A stretch of DNA of 64,000 nucleotides from Methanobacterium sp. UBA44 (lineage in GTDB: Archaea; Methanobacteriota; Methanobacteria; Methanobacteriales; Methanobacteriaceae): positions 152,256 to 216,255 of the forward strand of contig DACV01000007.1 in the NCBI GenBank assembly GCA_002494885.1, written 5' to 3'. Below are positions 56,642-64,000 of the stretch, piece by piece. Position 1 is the first letter of the stretch, and each line of letters starts with the position of its first letter. Under the pieces are notes generated by a model, which had not been told where the DNA came from, made no database searches, and saw nothing but the letters and a program-made list of their open reading frames with translations. The position numbers were made by a program, and so were the translations under genes.

Positions 56642-57880
56642 TTATTTTTTAAACCCATTTTTTATAATTTCATTTTCAAAATTATATACAGCCTTTCTAA
56701 TTTTTAGAATCTGATCAGGATTTGTTGATATACAGCCTATGCCGTATCCAACCAGTTTTTTAACAATTTCTGGAACTCCTGCTGAATGTCCGCAAATACA
56801 GCTTTCTATCTCTCTTTCATTGCATTTTTCAATTACGCTTTTAACCATCATTAAAACAGCAGGATGCATTAAATTGAAATGTTTTGCAACTTTAACCCCT
56901 CTTCTATCTACAGCAAGGGAACACATGGCAAGATCACTCATACCCAGAGTCATGAAATCTATCCCCTCTTTTAAAAAGTCATCAAAGGTCAAGGCAGCAG
57001 ATGGAGTTTCTACAGAAACACCAAAACCAATATCTTTATGAGGCCTGATACCTTCATCCTTTAAAATTTTTTTTGATAGTTTATATTCTTCAATATCCCT
57101 TACAAAGGGAATTTTAATGCCCAAATTATAATATCCCTCATCTAAAAGATATTTTATTGCTTTAAACTCTGCTTTTAATATTTCTATATTTTTTAAATCT
57201 TTATATATTCCTCTAAGACCTAAAAGAGGATTATCTTCGTAAGGCTCCAAATCCCCCCCTCTTAATCGCTTTAATTCATCAGTAGGAATATCAAATGTCC
57301 TGAACCAAACTGGTTTTGGGTAAAATGCCTCAACTATTTTTCTTACACCATCTGCGATTACATCTGTTAATTCACCATCTTCCAAAAGTTTATAAGGATG
57401 TTTTAAAGTTCTTGCAATCATATTCTCGATTCTAATTGAACCTACCCCATCTGAATAAGGTTCAGCTCTTTCTGCGATTTCAGGGACATTTATATTTACT
57501 TTAATTTTAGTTGAAGGATTGTACAGTTCAAAAAGTTCCTTTTCACTTTCAAATTCCATAAATCCAGCATATACATAACCTGTCCTTCCATCAACCGTAA
57601 CTATCATCCCATTTTCCAGCTTTTCAGTTGCATTCATTGTTCCAACGATGCATGGAACCTTCATTTCCCTTAAAATAATTGCAACATGGCTTGTAATTCC
57701 CCCATAATCAGTTATGACTCCACCAGCTTTTTGAAGATGTAAAAGCATATCTCTGGAAGCCTTTGAAATAACTATAATTTCTCCGCTTTTAATCTGGAAA
57801 ATATCAGCTTCTTTTTCAATTTTTCTTACTTTTCCAACACCTACATAAGAACTTGTACCTATTCCCTTCAAAAGCTTCAT
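56642..57880 (-). CDS. PEP-utilising enzyme without ATP-binding domain
   Basis: 412 residues. It has the swivelling histidine domain (GGVITDYGGITSHVAIILREMKVPCIVG, phospho-His about 64) and the PEP-binding barrel (WFRTFDIPTDELKRLRG, GVSVETPSAA, FMTLGMSDLAM, CGHSAGVPEIVKKLVGYGIGCIST). The N-terminal ATP-grasp domain of PEP synthase is absent. It resembles the C-terminal two thirds of PpsA or a PtsI without its N-terminal HPr-binding part. Such short forms occur in Methanobacteriales and their phosphate donor is unknown. Confidence 0.8.
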   Translation of the reverse strand: MKLLKGIGTSSYVGVGKVRKIEKEADIFQIKSGEIIVISKASRDMLLHLQKAGGVITDYGGITSHVAIILREMKVPCIVGTMNATEKLENGMIVTVDGRTGYVYAGFMEFESEKELFELYNPSTKIKVNINVPEIAERAEPYSDGVGSIRIENMIARTLKHPYKLLEDGELTDVIADGVRKIVEAFYPKPVWFRTFDIPTDELKRLRGGDLEPYEDNPLLGLRGIYKDLKNIEILKAEFKAIKYLLDEGYYNLGIKIPFVRDIEEYKLSKKILKDEGIRPHKDIGFGVSVETPSAALTFDDFLKEGIDFMTLGMSDLAMCSLAVDRRGVKVAKHFNLMHPAVLMMVKSVIEKCNEREIESCICGHSAGVPEIVKKLVGYGIGCISTNPDQILKIRKAVYNFENEIIKNGFKK

Positions 57881-58021
57881 ATTAAAATGTTTACTTTTAT
57901 TATAGAAATATATTTACCTAACTAAAAAACTTAAGATCAAAAATAGTAACATATTACAAATCAATTAAAAGTCTAAGTAATCAAAAACATTATTATTAAA
58001 GAAAAATGACCAGGTGAAGAG

Positions 58022-58477
58022 ATGACAAGAGTTATGGCAACAGGAACATTTGATATAATACATTCAGGACATGGATTTTACCTCGAAGAAGCAAAAAAGC
58101 TTGGTGGAGCCGATGCTAAGTTAATTGTGGTTATTGCAAGGGATGCAACTGTAAGGGCAAAGAAAAGAGTACCTGTGGTAAGCGAAAAACAGAGACTGGA
58201 AGTTGTTAAAATGCTTAAACCTGTAGATGAAGCTTATTTAGGACATATAGGAGATATATTCAAAATAGTCCATGAAATAAAGCCAGATATTATTGCAATT
58301 GGTCCGGACCAGAATTTTAATTTGGATGAGCTTAGAAAAGAACTTAAAAATAGGGAAATTAATGCAGAAGTTATTAAAATTACAAAATACAGGGAATCTG
58401 CTCTTGACAGTTCATGTAAAATAATTAAAAAAATTAGAAAAATGGAATTTGATGAAAATATATTTAAAAATTGTTAA
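58022..58477 (+). CDS. ribL: FAD synthetase (archaeal RibL)
   Basis: 151 residues of the HIGH nucleotidyltransferase superfamily. ATGTFDIIHSGHGFYLEEA contains the HSGH nucleotide site; GPDQNFNLDEL and the final ISCK-type Cys-containing tail (SSCKIIKKI) fit archaeal RibL. It makes FAD from FMN using CTP or ATP. GGTGA seven bases before the ATG. Single gene. Confidence 0.9.
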   Translation: MTRVMATGTFDIIHSGHGFYLEEAKKLGGADAKLIVVIARDATVRAKKRVPVVSEKQRLEVVKMLKPVDEAYLGHIGDIFKIVHEIKPDIIAIGPDQNFNLDELRKELKNREINAEVIKITKYRESALDSSCKIIKKIRKMEFDENIFKNC

Positions 58478-58546
58478 ATATATTTTTTTTACTATCCTAA
58501 CCTGTTTTAAATACCTAAATAAAATTTAAAAATGTAAGATGATAAT

Positions 58547-60643
58547 ATGAATGGAGAATATTTATTTTATGGTGCCGGATTTATCACAACATTTTTAATA
58601 TCATTAATTTTAGCAATTTATACCTTTAAAAAACGTTCAATTAAGCTACACACTTTTTGTATTCTTGTAATGGTTTCTATATGTGTGTGGTCCTTTGGAT
58701 CACTGATGGAATTAATATCTCCAGTAATTAGCCAGAAAATATTCTGGTCAAAAATTTGTTACATAGGAATAACTACAGTATCTCCTTTTTTATTTTTATT
58801 CGTGTTAAGTTATGGAAAATACGAAAAATACGTTAAAAATAATTATATAATTCTTTTAATGATATTACCTGTTATTATCACTATTTTAGCCTTTACAAAT
58901 GAATTCCACAAACTTATATGGACACATATAATCCCTATTTCAACCAATATAGGCACAGTACTAATTTATGAACATGGATTAGGTGTCTGGATAAATCTAA
59001 TTTATTCTTACTCACTACTTATCATTGGAATGTTCATAATGGTTTATATATTCTTTAATTCTCCAAAGATATACAAATTTCAAGCTACATTAATATTAAC
59101 TGGCATTTCATTCCCCTTTATCATTAATATGATTTATTTAATAGGAAATCTGCATTTATATATAGATTTAACACCTATTGCATTTGGTATAACAGGTTTA
59201 TTAGCTGCTCTTGCTATTTTTAAGTTTCACTTACTGAATATATTACCAATTGCTCATTATAATCTCTTTAATAACATGACTAATGGATTTTTAGTGTTTG
59301 ATACTGGAAATAACCTGGTTGAAATAAATCGAACTGCAGAAAATATGTTTTTAATATCTTCAAAAGACATTGGGAAAAAATTTAATGAAATTTTTGAAAA
59401 CGATGAGCAAATGAATTCTCTTTATTTTAATTCAAACTTAGAAACCCAGGAGATCCTTCTGAAAAAACCTGAAACTTGGGTAGATATACAGATAACTCAT
59501 TTATATGAAGATTGCAAGGTGCCCTGCGGAAAATTAATCATTGCTACAGATATTAATAAACGAAAGTCTTATGAAATCGCTTTAAAAGATAAACAAAGAA
59601 CCCTGGAAACGCTAATAAGTAATTTACCAGGTGTGGCATATAAATGTAGGAATGATCCTCAATGGACAATGGAATTTGTGAGTGAAGGCTGCCTCGAATT
59701 AACAGGTTATCCTGTTGAAGACCTGCTTATGAATAGAAAACTTTCTTTTCAGGATTTAATACATCCTGATGATCGTGAATATGTTTGGGATGAAATTCAA
59801 AAATCTTTAAAGAGTAATAAACAATTTAAACTGATTTATAGGGTAAACACTGCAGATTTAAAAGAAAAATTTGTGTGGGAACAGGGTAGATTCGTATATT
59901 CTAACGAAGATGAGTTACCCCTCATAGAAGGGTTCATAACTGATATTACTGACAGTGTTAAAGCAGAAAAAATGCTTAAAAAATCTTTAAAAGAAAAAAA
60001 TATTCTTTTGCAGGAAATACATCACAGAGTAAAAAATAATATGCAGATTATCTCAAGCTTATTAAATCTCCAATCAAGGTATGAAAATGATGAAGGAGCT
60101 TTAAACCTTTTAAAAGAAAGTCAGGGTCGTATTAAGGCGATGGCCCTTGTACATGAAAAATTATATCAATCAGATAATCTTGAAAGAATTAATTTTGCAG
60201 AATATCTGAAAAGCTTGATTAACGAACTTTACAGTTCCTACAGGATTAACAAAAATTTAATCAATATAGACATTGAAATTGAAGATATTTATCTGGATAT
60301 TAACGCTGCAATTCCTTGCAGCCTTATAACCAATGAATTAACATCTAATATCTTGAAACATGCATTTCCTGGAATTCATAAATTCCCTGATTCTTTTTCA
60401 TCTAAAAGGAACATTTTCATAGGATTTACAAGAAAAGAAGGTTCATATGAACTTATAATAAGTGATAATGGCGTTGGATTACCACAAGACATAGATATGC
60501 ATAATACCAAAACATTAGGTTTACAACTGGTAAATGCACTTGTAACTCAGTTAAATGGTACAATAAAAGTCGAAAGAAACAATGGAACTAAATATATAAT
60601 TAATTTTGATTATCAGAATCCACGGATTGAAGATATTACTTGA
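58547..60643 (+). CDS. Membrane sensor histidine kinase (7TM, PAS, HWE/HisKA_2)
   Basis: 698 residues. About seven membrane helices in residues 1-225, then two PAS-type domains at about 230-325 and 345-465. The kinase has the HisKA_2 box EIHHRVKNNMQIISSLLNLQSRY near 490 with the phospho-accepting His, the N box ITNELTSNILKHAF, and SDNGVGLP in the ATPase domain. This is the type common in methanogens, sensing envelope or membrane signals. No partner regulator is adjacent. GATGATAAT precedes the ATG. Confidence 0.9.
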   Translation: MNGEYLFYGAGFITTFLISLILAIYTFKKRSIKLHTFCILVMVSICVWSFGSLMELISPVISQKIFWSKICYIGITTVSPFLFLFVLSYGKYEKYVKNNYIILLMILPVIITILAFTNEFHKLIWTHIIPISTNIGTVLIYEHGLGVWINLIYSYSLLIIGMFIMVYIFFNSPKIYKFQATLILTGISFPFIINMIYLIGNLHLYIDLTPIAFGITGLLAALAIFKFHLLNILPIAHYNLFNNMTNGFLVFDTGNNLVEINRTAENMFLISSKDIGKKFNEIFENDEQMNSLYFNSNLETQEILLKKPETWVDIQITHLYEDCKVPCGKLIIATDINKRKSYEIALKDKQRTLETLISNLPGVAYKCRNDPQWTMEFVSEGCLELTGYPVEDLLMNRKLSFQDLIHPDDREYVWDEIQKSLKSNKQFKLIYRVNTADLKEKFVWEQGRFVYSNEDELPLIEGFITDITDSVKAEKMLKKSLKEKNILLQEIHHRVKNNMQIISSLLNLQSRYENDEGALNLLKESQGRIKAMALVHEKLYQSDNLERINFAEYLKSLINELYSSYRINKNLINIDIEIEDIYLDINAAIPCSLITNELTSNILKHAFPGIHKFPDSFSSKRNIFIGFTRKEGSYELIISDNGVGLPQDIDMHNTKTLGLQLVNALVTQLNGTIKVERNNGTKYIINFDYQNPRIEDIT

Positions 60644-60692
60644 AATATTAATTTTAACATTAAAAAAAAGAAATTAAGACATATACTCCTAC

Positions 60693-63350
60693 TTAGAAAG
60701 GAAGTGAAGCATATGTACCTTTTAACGTATATGTGGCTGTATTCCAATTATTAACTACACCAAATGCATTTCTGGAACTTGTTGCATCTGCAGCGTACCA
60801 TTTACCATCTACCCATATTCTGGCCCAGACGTGTCCATACCAGTTACCGCTGGTAAATCGGCACTTACCGTGCGTATACATTGCAGGAAGTCCTGCTGCC
60901 CTTGAGAGCGCAATAACCAGATGCGCTGTATCGACGCAGTTTCCTGTTTTTGCATTTAAAGTTCCCACTGCACCATATTTGGTATTGTAGTAAAAGGAAT
61001 AACCTATATTATCTCTTACCCAGTTGAATATAGCTGCAGCTTTACTGTATGCTGAAGTTTTGCCGCTTGTTATCTTTGTTGCAAGTGCTTTTATCTGTGA
61101 ATTGCTTACCTGACAGTTTGCAGTCGATTGTAAATATTTAAGTAAGTTGTCAGGCACCTGCATGCTGGATGTTGAAACTGTACTCCAGGGATCCACTGAA
61201 ACATAACCTGGAAGTCTGTTGTTTGTACTGTAGAAGCTGAGTATCTTCGAAAACGTGTAAACCATAGATTCAAACTTCATTTCGCCGAGCGGGGTTGTAG
61301 CATGGTTAGGTATTGCACCATTTGCGTCAATGAACGCTTTGACTCTCTTTGCGAGGTCAATGTATCCTGCTTCATCTATTGTTCCGTTTTTGATGCTTTC
61401 ACTTGGTGTTGCTGGAGAATTTACTGTTTTAAGTGATATAAATGATTTCGAACCATCATTGATTTCAATTGTTCCTATTAATAACAGTCTCAAGAAGTCT
61501 GTCATTTTAACCTGTGTACTACCAACTGTTACATAGTTTGGCAGTTCTCTGTTGGTTTCAATGTATGATTTAACGCTTGCTGCTGCTTTTTTAATCTGAT
61601 CCAGACTGAATGTAGTTGTTGAAATTGCGCTCACTTTAGGTGAGGATATTTTCATTGCGGGATTCATTGAAACATAGCTTGGCAGATAATTGTTTGTTTT
61701 TGAGAAATTCAAAATTTTAGCATACATATAAACTAAAGACTCATAAGAAATCTTTCCAAGTGTTGTTGTTGAATAATTCGGTGCTACATCATTTGCTTTG
61801 ATAAATGTGTTTATTCTGTTTGCAATATCTAGATATCCTGCTTTATTGATATTTCCACTTGTAAATGCTCCTGTAGAACTTGCAGGGGCAAAAACATTCT
61901 GAAGTGTTATTGATGCGCTTGATCCGCTGTTTAACTGTAATACACTTGTTGTCATTAGTTTAAGGAAGTCTGACATTTTAACCTGAGATGTACCTATAGA
62001 TACAAAGTTCGGCAGCATCTTATTGGTTTCAATAAATGCTTTAACTCTGGCTGTAGCATCCTTTATCTGACTTAATGTAAAGCTCGGTGGCTTTAAGAAG
62101 TCCTGACTGATCATTCCATATCTGAACAAAGTATATCCCGATGCTCCGTTGTCTGTTGCTGATTTAATGTCCTGATTTAAATCATCTGCGGTTAATAATG
62201 ATGTATCATAGTCTGAAACGTATGTTTGAAGTCCTGCTATTACTGGTTTTCCACCAGCCTGATCTACAATGTATTTTGTAGCTGAACCAATCCATGATGT
62301 GTTTTGCCCATAATTTCCCTTGTAAAGCATTGGTACAATGAAATCAAGGTATGGCGCAAGTGCTCTGTAATCTTGCCCATAATAGTATGCATTGTTTGCT
62401 CCTTCAGGCATTACTGCAGCTGAAACAGCTACTTTAGGTTTAATGGATTTCACTGTGTTGTACACGTTTTTCACGAATGATGTTATTGTTTCTGTTCCAT
62501 TAGAGTGTTTGTTGGCTGCATTATCCCCAACTCCAGAATATCTGACATAATCAAGATGAATACCGTCTATTGAATAATTTTTGGTGATGTCAGATATGAA
62601 ATTCAACAATGTGCTTCTCTGCGTGGTATTGGCCGGATCAATCCAGCTACCATTTGCATCCTTAAAACACGTAATCCATGCATGGATTCTAATTCCTGAG
62701 TTCTGGAATCTTTCTAGGAGGTTCTTCAATACGCTTTCATATGTTGGAACTGAAATCCTGTTTGCTTTAATAAATATGTCAGTTATATTAGCACTTTTAA
62801 GCTCACTTACTGTAATAGTACCTGTGTCTTCGGCTTTTAGCCAGATACCATGAACATTAACGTACGTTTCTCCTGCTGCAGCCTGTAAATTTTCTGAATT
62901 TTCCACGGATTCATTTTCTAATACTGAATCTGAAACTGGATCTGCTGAATTTTGATCGTTGTTTAATGCAGATGAATCTGCGTTTTGTTTACTTGTCTCT
63001 TCAGTCACTGTATTCTGACTGTCTAAAGGTGTATTAGTTTGAATATTTTGTTGTGTTTGTGAAATAGTGGATTTTGAAGATTCTACTTGATTATTTTCAC
63101 TGTTTAATAATGTATTTTGTTTATTGTCCTCTGTTTGGATTGCATTGTTATTTTGTATCGTATTTTGAGTTTCCTTTGATTCTACAGTATTTACTGGGTA
63201 CTGAGTATTTGCTGTATTTTCATCATTTAAATTGGAATCTACGATATTTTCCGCTGTTTGCTCACTTATTGCAGCTGCAAATGTACTACCAACAGTAGAC
63301 ATTAACATAGTGCAAATAAGTAGCATTACAAGCAACGAGTGTCGCTTGAT
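60693..63350 (-). CDS. Secreted bifunctional pseudomurein autolysin (GH-like, PMB repeats, C71-type peptidase), ATC start
   Basis: About 885 residues. A signal peptide (LLVMLLICTMLMSTVGSTFAAA) leads to a 130-residue Asn/Gln/Ser linker. Residues about 160-435 form a glycoside-hydrolase-like barrel (VNVHGIWLKAEDTG, DGIHLDYVRYSG, VPMLYKGNYG). About 435-705 hold four pseudomurein-binding repeats, each with a YxxxAxxVKxFIxxNxxxPN core. The C-terminus (about 725-885) is a transglutaminase-type peptidase with Cys805 (GNCVD), His840 (GHVW) and Asp855 (YAADAT), like pseudomurein endoisopeptidase PeiW. It would cut both glycan and peptide cross-links in wall remodelling. GGAGG lies seven bases before ATC 63350; no ATG, GTG or TTG precedes the TTG at 63335, which would lose the basic n-region. 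Confidence 0.82.
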   Translation of the reverse strand: MKRHSLLVMLLICTMLMSTVGSTFAAAISEQTAENIVDSNLNDENTANTQYPVNTVESKETQNTIQNNNAIQTEDNKQNTLLNSENNQVESSKSTISQTQQNIQTNTPLDSQNTVTEETSKQNADSSALNNDQNSADPVSDSVLENESVENSENLQAAAGETYVNVHGIWLKAEDTGTITVSELKSANITDIFIKANRISVPTYESVLKNLLERFQNSGIRIHAWITCFKDANGSWIDPANTTQRSTLLNFISDITKNYSIDGIHLDYVRYSGVGDNAANKHSNGTETITSFVKNVYNTVKSIKPKVAVSAAVMPEGANNAYYYGQDYRALAPYLDFIVPMLYKGNYGQNTSWIGSATKYIVDQAGGKPVIAGLQTYVSDYDTSLLTADDLNQDIKSATDNGASGYTLFRYGMISQDFLKPPSFTLSQIKDATARVKAFIETNKMLPNFVSIGTSQVKMSDFLKLMTTSVLQLNSGSSASITLQNVFAPASSTGAFTSGNINKAGYLDIANRINTFIKANDVAPNYSTTTLGKISYESLVYMYAKILNFSKTNNYLPSYVSMNPAMKISSPKVSAISTTTFSLDQIKKAAASVKSYIETNRELPNYVTVGSTQVKMTDFLRLLLIGTIEINDGSKSFISLKTVNSPATPSESIKNGTIDEAGYIDLAKRVKAFIDANGAIPNHATTPLGEMKFESMVYTFSKILSFYSTNNRLPGYVSVDPWSTVSTSSMQVPDNLLKYLQSTANCQVSNSQIKALATKITSGKTSAYSKAAAIFNWVRDNIGYSFYYNTKYGAVGTLNAKTGNCVDTAHLVIALSRAAGLPAMYTHGKCRFTSGNWYGHVWARIWVDGKWYAADATSSRNAFGVVNNWNTATYTLKGTYASLPF

Positions 63351-63374
63351 TATACCGCCTCCTATTTTTCCAAA

Positions 63375-63412
63375 TTGTAAATAAACCCTAATTCGAGGTT
63401 ATTTATTTACAA
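63375..63412 (-). promoter_or_regulatory. Leader inverted repeat of the autolysin gene
   Basis: TTGTAAATAAACC at 63375-63387 and GGTTATTTATTTACAA at 63397-63412 form an inverted repeat with an 11-base perfect outer stem. It sits at about the expected 5' end of the mRNA (TATA-like AATTTATATG around 63432-63441 on the minus strand). It could be an operator or a 5' UTR hairpin. Confidence 0.5.
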
Positions 63413-63441
63413 GTGAGGATAGTGTTATTAAACATATAAAT

Positions 63442-64000
63442 TTTTTGGTCTAAAATCAAAAATAAAGGGGTTAAATAGCTTTTTTTAACATTTAAAACAT
63501 TTTAATAGCATTTTAATATTTCAGATTAGTGAGTTCTGTTATCCAATAACATTCGTTATACATTATATCATCCAAAACCAAATTCTAAAATATTTGGCCA
63601 TTTATAAATGTTTATCCATTTATATTTCAATTTTTATTCATAAATCAATTGATTATAGGTTTAAATTAAAAATTAGCCTAATTTATAGATGCCTTTAAGA
63701 TTTAAAAAATTATATTGATTTATATTTAGTGACATCCCAGAACATATCTTTGTTATTTGATATATAACAGTTTAAATTAAATTTAAAGTACATTAATTCC
63801 TAAATAATAACGTTAAAAGCACAATAAGCCCTTATTAAGATGAAAAATAAATTTAACTCATAAAATTTGTATAATACTTAATAAATTGCCTTAATATTTA
63901 AATTAAGTATTAAATAATTAATAATTTTTATTTAGATGAAAATTCTCTATCGTTTAAAAGAAAATTAAAAAAAAAGTATTAGAAAGGTAATTCTGCATAA
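63442..64000. other. AT-rich intergenic region to the window end
   Basis: About 560 bases of very AT-rich sequence with stops in all frames, upstream of the autolysin gene. No gene, tRNA or repeat recognised. It may continue into a gene beyond the window. Confidence 0.4.

Overview
The window is chromosomal DNA from a methanogenic archaeon of the order Methanobacteriales, most likely a Methanobacterium-like species. The evidence is a single-domain archaeal histone, genes for coenzyme F420 (CofH), methanofuran (MfnD, MfnF), tetrahydromethanopterin (beta-RFA-P synthase) and a homoaconitase-type small subunit, archaeal lipid genes (CarS, a Tes-like radical SAM protein), DUF2098 and DUF2115 proteins, and a secreted enzyme with pseudomurein-binding repeats. 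The DNA is AT-rich, with archaeal TATA boxes and GGAGGTGAT-type ribosome binding sites.

Layout. 1-4906: two tandem DUF2115 genes, a secreted Cys/His/Asp cell-wall enzyme, an RNase III, an EamA transporter pseudogene behind a cluster of hairpins, and a YkgJ-type Cys-cluster protein. 4924-14304: a defence island on the minus strand. It reads hsdR, an AAA ATPase with a winged-helix tail, a 750-residue PD-(D/E)XK protein, hsdS, hsdM; a four-copy 46-bp palindromic array lies just upstream of the ATPase. 14474-23422: HEAT protein, EFR1 flavodoxin-ferredoxin, a coiled-coil protein, PRC-barrel and DUF2098 genes, a four-PAS histidine kinase, small membrane proteins and a site-2 protease with CBS domains. 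23613-31977: Elp3, DeoC, a cyclophilin-like protein, CofH, histone, rubrerythrin, and a split archaeal glutamate synthase divergent from a winged-helix regulator. 32032-35167: small unknowns, a DUF2953/GerW pair like Bacillus ytfI/ytfJ, tRNA-Val and tRNA-Phe, and a zinc ribbon protein. 35172-42475: MtaB-type tRNA methylthiotransferase, Pcm, HVO_0476-type zinc protein, HacB/LeuD, MptG, then Tes and CarS back to back, and a lone response regulator. 42564-44273: gene remnants and a tandem duplication with one dead copy. 44351-53464: methanofuran pair MfnF/MfnD, then sugar-nucleotide genes wecC, wecB, a phosphohexomutase and a nucleotidyltransferase around a DUF460 gene. 53979-63350: TruA, HisA, a PEP-utilising protein, RibL, a membrane histidine kinase and a large bifunctional autolysin.

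The most unusual signals are these. (1) Five genes appear to start at near-cognate codons (ATT, ATC, ATA, ATA, CTG), each exactly 7 nt after the Shine-Dalgarno register that precedes many ATG genes here. (2) The ATPase plus PD-(D/E)XK pair sits inside a type I restriction locus with an exactly 46-bp periodic palindrome array, and is the best candidate for an undescribed system. (3) A dispersed family of tandem short-loop hairpins occurs three times. (4) Several gene remnants (EamA transporter, M14-like protein) are clearly decayed.

No rRNA, CRISPR array, transposase or prophage is visible. All calls come from reading the sequence; no database search was run.
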